Shown here piece after piece: positions 16,485 through 23,640 of a stretch of DNA of 64,000 bases. Each line of letters starts with the position of its first letter. Position 1 is the first letter of the stretch. This stretch comes from Geothrix sp. (lineage in GTDB: Bacteria > Acidobacteriota > Holophagae > Holophagales > Holophagaceae): the NCBI RefSeq assembly GCF_030219325.1, contig NZ_CP126625.1:1538857-1602856 (forward strand). Reading direction: 5' to 3'. The translations under genes and the position numbers were made by a program. The notes beneath the pieces were generated by a model, which saw only the letters and a list, made by a program, of their open reading frames with translations, did no database searches and was not told where the DNA came from.

Positions 16485-16507
16485 GGCACAAAGGTGCCCT
16501 TTGTACC
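16485..16507 (+). terminator. Hairpin after the amidase gene
   Basis: Arms GGCACAAAGG and CCTTTGTACC around TGC form a 10-bp stem with one mismatch. There is no U tract, so it may be a weak or Rho-assisted terminator, or a leader structure of the next gene. Confidence 0.35.
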
Positions 16508-16554
16508 GTTGGGAGAAGCCATGGAGTGGGATCACACTGGGAACGGGAGGCCTC

Positions 16555-16968
16555 ATGCGGGTTCTGCTGGTGGTAATGCTCCTGCTTGCCGGCTTCGGTT
16601 GCCGCAGACCTGAGCCCGCGCCGCCGCCCCAGGCCCGGCTCATCGTGCGGTTCCTGGACCGGGACGCGGTGCTGGAGCTGGCCGCCGCGCCTGCCGAGGG
16701 CCCCTGGCGCCTCATGAACGCGGGCCTGTGGGAACCCCTCGACATCCGCTGGAAGCCAGGCCCACTGCCCATCGGCGCCGCCGTGGTGGGTCGCACCGCC
16801 CCGGACTGGGTGCTGCTGGAGGATCCCGCCCGGGATACCCACCGCGTCGTCATGCGTGGTCCCGGTCCCGAGGAGCTCGCCCTCCGGAATGAGCGCATGG
16901 ACCCCACCGAACGCGACGCCCTCGCCCTGCTGGGCGTGCTGTGGGTGCTGAGCTGGGTGAGGCGCTGA
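16555..16968 (+). CDS. Small exported (lipo)protein of unknown function
   Basis: A 137-aa product with a hydrophobic N-terminus ([16 protein letters not shown]) ending in Cys, then a Pro-rich spacer and a globular part containing [16 protein letters not shown] and a hydrophobic C-terminal helix ([15 protein letters not shown]). The residues before the Cys (G-F-G) fit a lipobox only loosely, so lipidation is likely but not certain. ATG at 16555 has GGGAGG upstream; earlier in-frame starts do not give a signal peptide. I do not recognise a family. It lies between the amidase and purE. Confidence 0.6.
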   Translation: MRVLLVVMLLLAGFGCRRPEPAPPPQARLIVRFLDRDAVLELAAAPAEGPWRLMNAGLWEPLDIRWKPGPLPIGAAVVGRTAPDWVLLEDPARDTHRVVMRGPGPEELALRNERMDPTERDALALLGVLWVLSWVRR

Positions 16969-16995
16969 GGGCCTTCGCCAGGAGAGGCCCCCTCC

Positions 16996-17001
16996 GCTAG
17001 A
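16996..17001 (+). promoter_or_regulatory. Candidate -10 box upstream of purE
   Basis: TAGAAT, 47 bases before the purE start, in a pattern (GC-rich flank, TAnnnT) seen upstream of several other genes here. No convincing -35 is visible. Confidence 0.3.
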
Positions 17002-17047
17002 ATGGCCCTTCCCTGATCCGTTCCCATTGCACTTCCCCGAGGCATCC

Positions 17048-17545
17048 ATGACGACGACTCCCCTGGTGGGCATCCTGATGGGCTCCAAGAACGACTGGGA
17101 GACCATGCAGCACACGGCGCTGACGCTGAAGGCCCTGGGCATTCCCTGCGAGGCCCACGTGGCCAGCGCGCACCGGACGCCGGAGAAGGTGGTCGAGTTC
17201 TGCAAGGGCGCCGAAGGGCGGGGCATGAAGGTGATCATCGCGGCGGCCGGCGGGGCGGCCCACCTGGCGGGCGTCTGCGCCAGCAAGACGCACCTGCCGG
17301 TGCTGGGCGTGCCCATGAAGGGCTGGGCCACGGAGGGCATGGATGCGCTGCTCTCCACGGTGCAGATGCCCTCGGGCATCCCGGTGGGCACCCTGGCCAT
17401 CGGCAAGGCCGGCGCCATCAATGCCGCGCTGCTGGCCACGTCCATCCTCGCCCTGGGCGACGCCGCCATCCGCGAGCGGTACCTCGCCTACCGCCAGGCC
17501 CAGACCGAGAAGGCCCTGGCTGACGATGATCTCGTGATGCCCTGA
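17048..17545 (+). CDS. purE: 5-(carboxyamino)imidazole ribonucleotide mutase
   Basis: PurE class I mutase converting N5-CAIR to CAIR in purine biosynthesis. The 165 aa include [23 protein letters not shown] (active-site loop), [20 protein letters not shown] and [20 protein letters not shown], all hallmark PurE motifs. ATG at 17048 has GAGG upstream and matches the family N-terminus; an upstream ATG at 17027 is less likely. purK is not adjacent. The mog gene begins 1 base after its stop, so the two share a transcript. Confidence 0.95.
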   Translation: MTTTPLVGILMGSKNDWETMQHTALTLKALGIPCEAHVASAHRTPEKVVEFCKGAEGRGMKVIIAAAGGAAHLAGVCASKTHLPVLGVPMKGWATEGMDALLSTVQMPSGIPVGTLAIGKAGAINAALLATSILALGDAAIRERYLAYRQAQTEKALADDDLVMP

Positions 17546-17546
17546 C

Positions 17547-18032
17547 ATGGAGCGCGTGCACCTCATCACCCTGTCGGACCGCGCCTCCCGGGGCGAGTAC
17601 CAGGATCAGTCCACACCGATGCTGACCTCCTGGCTGAAGGGGCAGGGCGTGAAGGCCGTGACCGCCTCGCTGATGCCGGACGAGCCGCACCTGCTGGAAC
17701 AGGACCTTCATGGCGCCGTGGCAGACGGTGCGCCCCTGGTCCTCACCTGCGGGGGTACGGGCTTCGGGTCCCGGGACACGACGCCGGAAGCCACCCGCCG
17801 CGTCATCGAGCGCGAGGCCCCGGGCATCTGCGAACTGATCCGCGCCAAGGGCGGCCATCCGCTGGCCTTCGCCAGCCGGGCCGTGTGCGGCATCGCCGGG
17901 AGGACCGTGATCCTGAACCTGTCGGGCCGACCCGCCGCGGCCCTGGAGCAGATCCAGCTGGCCTGGCCCCTGCTGATCCACGCGGTGGCCGTCCTCCGCA
18001 AGGAGGGCGAGGCCGGAGGACCATGCACATGA
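17547..18032 (+). CDS. mog: Molybdopterin adenylyltransferase (MogA/MoaB-type)
   Basis: Adenylylates molybdopterin before molybdenum insertion. The 161-aa product has a VHLITLSDRASRGEYQDQST start, the CGGTGFGSRDTTPEATRRVI motif that binds molybdopterin, and AVCGIAGRTVILNLSGRPAA at the C-terminus. The length matches Mog/MoaB. It follows purE by 1 base, and its stop overlaps the start of a 71-aa gene as ATGA. No other Moco genes are visible in the window. Confidence 0.9.
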   Translation: MERVHLITLSDRASRGEYQDQSTPMLTSWLKGQGVKAVTASLMPDEPHLLEQDLHGAVADGAPLVLTCGGTGFGSRDTTPEATRRVIEREAPGICELIRAKGGHPLAFASRAVCGIAGRTVILNLSGRPAAALEQIQLAWPLLIHAVAVLRKEGEAGGPCT

Positions 18033-18244
18033 AGGTCTGGGCCCGCATCAACCACGTGGGCTGGGTCCACCTCTGGCGCCTGCGCGAGGACTATGACTCG
18101 GCGCAGCCCTCTGCCCATTTCCTGAACGGGCGGACCGATCCAAGGTGGCTTGAGGCGGCGCTGACGGCCGGGCAGCGGGCGGGGCTGGAGGCGGGTGAGC
18201 TGGTCGAAATCGAGGACCCCGGCTACTTCCCTGACGAGGTGTAA
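18029..18244 (+). CDS. 71-aa protein of unknown function coupled to mog
   Basis: ATG at 18029 overlaps the mog stop (ATGA), with GGAGG 9 bases upstream; ATG 18023 is an alternative start. The product begins MKVWARINHVGWVHLWRLRE and continues with a soluble, acidic tail (GELVEIEDPGYFPDEV). It has no Cys, no membrane segment and no motif I recognise. The tight coupling and sensible ribosome site support a real gene. A molybdenum-cofactor link is only suggested by position. Confidence 0.6.
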   Translation: MKVWARINHVGWVHLWRLREDYDSAQPSAHFLNGRTDPRWLEAALTAGQRAGLEAGELVEIEDPGYFPDEV

Positions 18245-18329
18245 AGGGCCGGGCGCTGGCCTTCCATGACCAGCACCCCAGCGGGTGGTCTGTGAGATCG
18301 TGGAGGGGTACCCCTCACGAGGCCACGGA

Positions 18330-19391
18330 ATGATTGGAATCCAGCCGACCCTGCACACCCTGAGCCGCCTGGTCGGTCGCACCCCCCTTTTGGCCCTGGA
18401 CCTGCGGTACAAGGGCGAGCTGCGGCGGATCTACGCCAAGGCCGAGAATTTCAACTTCACGGGGAGCATCAAGGACCGCATGGCCCTGCACATCCTGCGG
18501 CAGGCCCACGAAAGTGGCGCCCTCAAGCCGGGAGCGCCCATCGCCGAGGCCACCAGCGGCAACACCGGCATCTCCTTTTCGGCCCTGGGCCGGGCCCTTG
18601 GACACCCCGTCACCATCTTCATGCCCGACTGGATGAGCCAGGAGCGGAAGGATCTGATCCGGTCCTTCGGAGCGGAGGTCCGCCTGGTGAGCCATGGCGA
18701 GGGTGGTTTCCTCGGATCCATCCGGCTCAGCGAGGCCTGGGCCGAGGCGATGCCCGACGCCTTCCTGCCCTGCCAGTTCGCCAACGATGCCAATGTGGAG
18801 GCCCACGCCACCACCACCGGCCCCGAGATCTGGGCCCAGCTGGCCTCGGTGGGGCTGCAGCCCCACGCCTTCGTGGCGGGCGTAGGCACCGGCGGCACGG
18901 TCATGGGCGTGGCCCGGTTTCTCAAGGGCATGGATGCCGCCATCCGGATCCATCCGGTCGAGCCCGCCAACTCCCCGACGCTGCACACGGGGCACAAGGT
19001 CGGCAAGCACCGCATCCAGGGCATCTCCGATGAGTTCATCCCCGCCATCGTGAAGCTGGACCAGCTGGACGACATCCTGGCCGTGGATGACGGGGACGCC
19101 ATCCTCATGGCCCAGAAGCTGGCGAGCCGGGGCCTCGGGGTGGGCATCAGCAGCGGCGCGAACCTCCTGGCCGCGCTCCAGGCCCAGGACCGCCTCGGCC
19201 AGGACGCGGTGGTGGTGACGGTCTTCAGCGACAGCAACAAGAAGTACCTGTCCACGGACCTCATGAAGGAAGAGCCCGTCAAGGAAGGCTTCCTCAGTCC
19301 CCAGGTCGAACTGCTGGGGATCGGGCAGGCCATCCGCGTCTGCGAAGTCTGTGTCCAGGGCGGGGTCGTCCCCCCCGGCTGCGGCTGCTGA
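18330..19391 (+). CDS. PLP-dependent cysteine-synthase-family enzyme with a Cys-rich tail
   Basis: Fold-type II PLP enzyme related to O-acetylserine sulfhydrylase. [20 protein letters not shown] holds the Schiff-base Lys, followed by [18 protein letters not shown] and [16 protein letters not shown] (phosphate-binding loop) and [13 protein letters not shown]. At 353 aa it is about 40 residues longer than CysK. The extension contains [20 protein letters not shown], known from a CysK/CBS-like subgroup in anaerobes, and ends with four Cys (338, 341, 351, 353). ATG at 18330 has a GAGG upstream. A near-palindrome AGGGGTACCCCT lies at 18304-18315, just ahead. It could make cysteine or cystathionine; the substrate is unknown. 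Confidence 0.85.
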   Translation: MIGIQPTLHTLSRLVGRTPLLALDLRYKGELRRIYAKAENFNFTGSIKDRMALHILRQAHESGALKPGAPIAEATSGNTGISFSALGRALGHPVTIFMPDWMSQERKDLIRSFGAEVRLVSHGEGGFLGSIRLSEAWAEAMPDAFLPCQFANDANVEAHATTTGPEIWAQLASVGLQPHAFVAGVGTGGTVMGVARFLKGMDAAIRIHPVEPANSPTLHTGHKVGKHRIQGISDEFIPAIVKLDQLDDILAVDDGDAILMAQKLASRGLGVGISSGANLLAALQAQDRLGQDAVVVTVFSDSNKKYLSTDLMKEEPVKEGFLSPQVELLGIGQAIRVCEVCVQGGVVPPGCGC

Positions 19392-19394
19392 GCC

Positions 19395-20192
19395 TCAGGC
19401 GCCCGCCGGGGGTTGGACGGAGGCCTCCAGCCGCTGGTACAGCGCCAGCAGGGCGCAGCTGAGCCAGAGGTTGAGGAGCCCGCCTGTCAGATTGAAGAAC
19501 CAGAAAGCGGGATGTTTCAGGCGCAGGACCGCCGGCAGAACCTTCTCGGGGTCAGCGGCAGGGATGAAGAGGTTCATGACCCAGCCGACCAGGCCGAGGT
19601 AGACCATGACCACCAGCAGCATCGCCAGCACAGCCTGGATGATCCTGGGCCAGTGGCGGGCCATCGCAGCCTGACTCCACTTCAGGGCCGAAAGGAAGCT
19701 GTCTCCCCGGAGGAGCATGCGCGTGGGCGCCCAGCCGACCAGCGTCATGAGCACGATGGTCGGTACCAGAATGAGCATCAGGCCGATGCCGATCGGCAGG
19801 CCGAGACCGAGGGCGATGCCGAGGCCGGTGACCAAGAAGAGGCCGAGGACCAGGCCGATGCCTAGTCTGGCCAGGAAGGCCGGGAGCCATCGTCCATCAA
19901 AGGCAGGGCCCCAGGACGCGAGTGGGTTCAAGGGGCTGTTGAGACCTTCCGCGTCCAGTTGGGCTTGAAGGCGAGGGATGAAATACATCTCCAATGGCAG
20001 CAGACCGACGAATCCGAAAATGGTCTGGAAGAGAGGGTTCGGCCCCGCCCCCGCGGCCAGCTCCAGGGCCGGGCCCAGCTGGGACAGGAGCATCGCCAGG
20101 ACAGCGAGGCCGAGGACCTGCCAGGGATGGCGCTGGAGCAGCCTGAGCCCTTTCGGAAGGGCACCCAGGTGGGAAGGCGGGGGCGTACGCAT
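19395..20192 (-). CDS. Integral membrane protein of unknown function
   Basis: A 265-aa hydrophobic protein with about five or six predicted spans (for example VLGLAVLAMLLSQLGPALEL, IGLVLGLFLVTGLGIALGLG, IGLMLILVPTIVLMTLVGWA, AVLAMLLVVMVYLGLVGWVM and a last one near NLTGGLLNLWLSCALLALYQ). It has no clear signature residues. The layout resembles the poorly characterised 'stage II sporulation M-like / DUF975-like' small membrane proteins only in general, so I assign no function. It converges with the cysteine-synthase-like gene with a 3-base gap. Confidence 0.7.
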   Translation of the reverse strand: MRTPPPSHLGALPKGLRLLQRHPWQVLGLAVLAMLLSQLGPALELAAGAGPNPLFQTIFGFVGLLPLEMYFIPRLQAQLDAEGLNSPLNPLASWGPAFDGRWLPAFLARLGIGLVLGLFLVTGLGIALGLGLPIGIGLMLILVPTIVLMTLVGWAPTRMLLRGDSFLSALKWSQAAMARHWPRIIQAVLAMLLVVMVYLGLVGWVMNLFIPAADPEKVLPAVLRLKHPAFWFFNLTGGLLNLWLSCALLALYQRLEASVQPPAGA

Positions 20193-20235
20193 CCCTCCAG
20201 CCTAGCTGGTGCGCTCGGCTATCATCATCGGCATC

Positions 20236-20748
20236 ATGTCGTATGAAGCTCCCTGTCTCCTGGTGGCCAGCCCCGCGCTCCTGGATCCGAACTTCCTGCA
20301 CAGCGTGGTGCTGATCGTGGAGCACGACGAGGAGGGGGCCCTGGGCCTGATCCTCAACCGGCCGTTGCCGCTGGCCCTGGCGCAGGTCTGTGCCGAGGGT
20401 GACATGGCCTTCCTCGGCTCCGAGGAAGCCACAGCCTGGCGCGGGGGGCCGGTCGATCCCCAGCGCGGCATCCTCCTGGTGCAGGGGGGGCTGCCCGAGG
20501 AAGAGGACACGGTGGTGGACCTCACCCACTTCGTGAGCCATCGCAAAGATCTGCTGGTGGCCCTGCTGGGGGATCCGATGGCCCGGTACCGCCTCTTCCT
20601 GGGCTATGCCGGGTGGAGCCCCGGCCAGCTGGACCAGGAGCTGGAGATGGGTGCCTGGACGCGCCGACCGGTGGTCTCCGAATGGCTCATGCATCCCGAT
20701 CCCACGGGGCTGTGGCAGGTGGCGCTGGGCAGCGAAGCCAGCGGGTGA
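20236..20748 (+). CDS. yqgE: YqgE/AlgH family protein
   Basis: A 170-aa UPF0301 protein. The N-terminus MSYEAPCLLVASPALLDPNF, then HSVVLIVEHDEEGALGLILN and WRGGPVDPQRGILLV, with FLGYAGWSPGQLDQELEMGA, are the standard family motifs. The biochemical role is not settled; some homologues affect alginate and pilus gene expression. No Shine-Dalgarno precedes ATG 20236. A TATCAT box (20220-20225) lies 10 bases before the start, so the mRNA may have almost no leader. It is divergent from the membrane protein at 19395. Confidence 0.9.
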   Translation: MSYEAPCLLVASPALLDPNFLHSVVLIVEHDEEGALGLILNRPLPLALAQVCAEGDMAFLGSEEATAWRGGPVDPQRGILLVQGGLPEEEDTVVDLTHFVSHRKDLLVALLGDPMARYRLFLGYAGWSPGQLDQELEMGAWTRRPVVSEWLMHPDPTGLWQVALGSEASG

Positions 20749-20751
20749 CGG

Positions 20752-20795
20752 CAGTTATGGGTCCATCAGAAATCTAAATGGGTGGGGCATAACTG
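20752..20795. promoter_or_regulatory. Inverted repeat between yqgE and amtB
   Basis: Exact 8-base arms CAGTTATG (20752-20759) and CATAACTG (20788-20795) enclose a second small pair, CCAT (20764) and ATGG (20777). It lies 4 bases after the yqgE stop and about 85 bases before amtB. It may end yqgE transcripts or be an operator for amtB. I found no sigma-54 promoter here. Confidence 0.4.
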
Positions 20796-20879
20796 AGGCG
20801 TCGAATCGGGCCTTCCGGATAGGATTTTTTTATAGCCCGACCGCCCGTTGGATTCACGAGCCCTTTTCCGGAGGACCCG

Positions 20880-22202
20880 ATGACCTGGAAGCGCATCCTC
20901 TCGCTCACCCTGATGCTTGGCGCGGGGCTTCCCCTCTGCGCCCAGGGGACCGGTCCCGTGAACGATTCCGGGGCCACCGCCTGGATGCTCACCTCCACCA
21001 CCCTGGTGCTGCTGATGGTGCCGGGCCTGGCGATGTTCTACGGTGGCCTGGTGCGCACGAAGAACGTGCTGGGCACGATGATGCACTCCTACGCGGCCAT
21101 GGCCGTGGTGGGCGTCCTTTGGACCGTGGTGGGCTACGCGCTGAGCTTCGGGCCCAACGCCCTGGGCGGTCTCATCGGCTGGAGCCGCGGCCTGGTGCTG
21201 CTGCGCAGCATTGACCACACCATCCTGCCGGCCGGCGTGCCGGAATATGCCTTCGCCATGTTCCAGGGCAAGTTCGCCATCATCACGCCGGCCCTCATCG
21301 CCGGAGCCGTGGCGGAACGGATCTCCTTCCGCGGCTGGGTGGCCTTCATCACGCTCTGGGTGTTGTTCGTCTACTGCCCGCTCTGCCACTGGGTCTGGGC
21401 GTCGGACGGCTACTTCTTCAACCTGGGCGCCAAGGGCGCCATCGACTTCGCCGGCGGCACGGTGGTGCACATCTCCTCCGGCGCTGCGGGCCTGGCCCTC
21501 GCGCTGTTCCTCGGGGCGCGCCACGGCTATCCGAAGACGGCCATGGCCCCCAACAACCTCACCTTCACCCTCATCGGCGCGGGCCTGCTGTGGGTGGGCT
21601 GGTTCGGCTTCAACGCCGGATCGTCCATCGCCTCCAACCTGGAGACGGCGCGGGCCCTCACGGTCACCCAGGTGGCCGCGGCCTCCGGCGCCCTCACCTG
21701 GGTGCTGATCGAAACCATCCGGGACGACAAGCCCACCAGCCTGGGCATGGCCTCGGGCATCTTGGCGGGTCTGGTGGTCATCACCCCCGCCGCCGGCGTC
21801 GTGCAGGTGGGCGGCGCCATCGTGCTGGGCGCCATCGCCGCCTGCGCCTGCTTCGGCATGATCCTGCTGAAGAACCGCCTGGGCTATGACGACTCTCTTG
21901 ATGCCTTCGGCATCCACGGCACCGGAGGCATCGTCGGCGCCCTGGGCCTCACCTTCTTCATCCGCGATTCCTGGTGGGCGGAGGCCGCGGCCAAGTCCCC
22001 AGGTTGGGGCCTCTTCGCCCAGCTGAAGGTGCAGGCCTTCGCCGCGGGCGCCACGATCCTCTTCTCGGTCTGCATGACGCTGCTCATCGCCCTGCTGGTG
22101 GAGAAGCTCGTGGGCTTCCGCGTGGCCGAGGCAGTGGAGAAGACCGGGCTCGACCACGAGATCCACGGCGAACGGGCCTACGGCCTGAACAACTTGAACT
22201 AA
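20880..22202 (+). CDS. amtB: Ammonium transporter
   Basis: Amt/Rh-type ammonium channel, 440 aa, with a cleavable signal peptide (LSLTLMLGAGLPLCAQG) followed by 11 membrane spans. Family motifs include GLAMFYGGLVRTKNVLGTMM, GTVVHISSGAAGLALALFLG (first pore His) and DAFGIHGTGGIVGALGLTFF (second pore His). A GGAGG precedes ATG 20880. The PII gene follows 9 bases after the stop, the usual amtB-glnK pairing in which PII blocks the channel under nitrogen-rich conditions, although gene order is reversed from E. coli. Confidence 0.95.
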   Translation: MTWKRILSLTLMLGAGLPLCAQGTGPVNDSGATAWMLTSTTLVLLMVPGLAMFYGGLVRTKNVLGTMMHSYAAMAVVGVLWTVVGYALSFGPNALGGLIGWSRGLVLLRSIDHTILPAGVPEYAFAMFQGKFAIITPALIAGAVAERISFRGWVAFITLWVLFVYCPLCHWVWASDGYFFNLGAKGAIDFAGGTVVHISSGAAGLALALFLGARHGYPKTAMAPNNLTFTLIGAGLLWVGWFGFNAGSSIASNLETARALTVTQVAAASGALTWVLIETIRDDKPTSLGMASGILAGLVVITPAAGVVQVGGAIVLGAIAACACFGMILLKNRLGYDDSLDAFGIHGTGGIVGALGLTFFIRDSWWAEAAAKSPGWGLFAQLKVQAFAAGATILFSVCMTLLIALLVEKLVGFRVAEAVEKTGLDHEIHGERAYGLNNLN

Positions 22203-22211
22203 GGAGCTCCC

Positions 22212-22553
22212 ATGAAGCTCATCACCGCCATCATTCCCGAAGAGAAGCTCGACGAGGTCCGCGAGGCCCTGATCGAGGCGGAGATCGAACGCATCACCGT
22301 CCTGCGCGTCAGCGGCCACGGCCGCCAGCAGGAGATCGTGGTGCAGCGGGGCAAGAAGGTCGTGCCCAACCTCATCCCCAAGGTGCAGATCACCATCGCC
22401 TGCAACGATGCCTTCGAAGACATCACCGTGGACACCATCATCCGCACGGCCCGCCACGGCGGGGGCGAGGTGGGCGACGGGAAGATCTTCGTCCAGGACC
22501 TGAAGGAGTGCATCCGCATCCGCACCGGCGAGCGGGGCGGCCAGGCCATCTGA
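22212..22553 (+). CDS. glnK: PII-family nitrogen regulatory protein without the uridylylation Tyr
   Basis: Trimeric 2-oxoglutarate/ATP sensor, 113 aa. It begins MKLITAIIPEEKLDEVREAL and ends with DGKIFVQDLKECIRIRTGER, typical of amtB-linked PII proteins. The T-loop region reads GHGRQQEIVVQRGKKVVPNL; aligned with E. coli GlnB/GlnK, the position of Tyr51 (uridylylated by GlnD) is Val50 and Tyr46 is Gln, and the loop is one residue shorter. Control is therefore likely by effector binding alone, or by another modification. Its direct partner is AmtB, encoded immediately upstream. Confidence 0.92.
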   Translation: MKLITAIIPEEKLDEVREALIEAEIERITVLRVSGHGRQQEIVVQRGKKVVPNLIPKVQITIACNDAFEDITVDTIIRTARHGGGEVGDGKIFVQDLKECIRIRTGERGGQAI

Positions 22554-22639
22554 GGGCCTCCCCCTTCCCATCGCGGCGAGGGCTTTGAGTTCAAATCGCC
22601 CCCCGGAAGGAGTATCTTCGCCTGGAGACCGGAGCCCGC

Positions 22640-23560
22640 ATGCTGTTTCCTGGAGATTGGGTGGAGGTGCTGTCGGCGGCGCAGATCCTGGCCACCCTCG
22701 ACATGGACTCCACCCTCGAAGCGCTTCCCTTCATGCCTGAAATGCTGGCCTTCTGCGGCCTGGTCTTCCAGGTCCAGGTCCGGGCGGATCGGACCTGCGT
22801 CCGCGCCCTGCCGCCTGGAGAGCCCGAGCCCATCCGGGCCCTTCGGGACTGCGTCGTGCTGGCGGGGCTGCGCTGCGACGGTGCCGCCCACGGGGGCTGC
22901 CAGCTGGGCTGCATGTTCTTCTGGAAGGAACGCTGGCTGAGGAAGGTCGAGGGCCCGCGCCCCCGCCTGGCGGGAACTCCGCCGCCAGCCGCGTCCCCGG
23001 TTGCCCTGTCCTCGTCCAGGGGGGCGGACCCCGCCGTCTTCTTCTGCCAGGGCACGGACCTGGGCCGGGCGACCCGGCGCGGCCACTCGAAGTGGAATCC
23101 CGTCGAGTACTTCCACCTGGTGAGGGCGGGCACCTTCACGGTCCCCGGGGTGATCCGGATGCTCCACCATGCCGGAGTCCGCAAGGTTGAACTGCTGCTC
23201 CTCACCCGGCTGCCCTTCCTGCGGGCCGCCCGGAATCCGGCCCCCGAACCCCTGGGGTTGCGGGCTGGCGAGTGGGTGGAGGTCAAGAGCATGAAGGAGG
23301 TCCTTCAGACCCTGGACCTTCACGGATGCCACAAGGGGCTGGCCTTCAGCAACGACATGTACGGCTTCTGCGGCCAACGCCTGCTGGTCCAGAGCCGCGT
23401 CCAGACCATTCTCGCCGAGGAGACCGGCCGGGTCCGCACGGTCCAGGACACCGTCATCCTGGCGGGAACGACCTGCCGGAAGTACATGGGCTGCGCCCGG
23501 CAGATGCCCCTCCTCTGGCGGGAGGCCTGGCTGAAGCGAGTCGACTCGCCCTTTCCCTGA
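22640..23560 (+). CDS. Protein of unknown function with two related copies of a Cys-containing domain
   Basis: A 306-aa protein made of two similar halves. The first (about 1-115) reads PGDWVEVLSAAQILATLDMD, FMPEMLAFCG, CDGAAHGGCQLGC and FFWKERWLRKVE. The second (about 205-306) reads AGEWVEVKSMKEVLQTLDLH, FSNDMYGFCGQRLLV, CRKYMGC and LLWREAWLKRVD. A linker (about 135-200) contains FFCQGTDLGRATRRGHSKWN. The shared order (GxWVEV...ILxTLD...M..FCG...D.V.L.G..C...W+E.WL+RV) is an internal duplication. I have seen this arrangement in polysaccharide and natural-product clusters of other bacteria, always without assigned function. The conserved Cys suggest a metal or thiol site. It has no signal peptide. 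ATG 22640 has GGAG upstream. Confidence 0.75.
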   Translation: MLFPGDWVEVLSAAQILATLDMDSTLEALPFMPEMLAFCGLVFQVQVRADRTCVRALPPGEPEPIRALRDCVVLAGLRCDGAAHGGCQLGCMFFWKERWLRKVEGPRPRLAGTPPPAASPVALSSSRGADPAVFFCQGTDLGRATRRGHSKWNPVEYFHLVRAGTFTVPGVIRMLHHAGVRKVELLLLTRLPFLRAARNPAPEPLGLRAGEWVEVKSMKEVLQTLDLHGCHKGLAFSNDMYGFCGQRLLVQSRVQTILAEETGRVRTVQDTVILAGTTCRKYMGCARQMPLLWREAWLKRVDSPFP

Positions 23561-23640
23561 CGGGATCCCCTGTGCGGGGGACCGGCCAGTCCAGGTTTCC
23601 CCGACCTTCGCAGCAGATGGGACAGGGTAGGCTTCGAGGC

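Noticed and set aside
18304-18315. AGGGGTACCCCT palindrome before the cysteine-synthase-like gene
   Set aside because: A similar GGGTACCC occurs before the chemoreceptor gene and inside the photolyase coding region, so it may be chance; not called as an operator.
20766-22571. Long minus-strand ORF over amtB and glnK
   Set aside because: Antisense shadow; both plus-strand genes have clear family motifs and ribosome sites.
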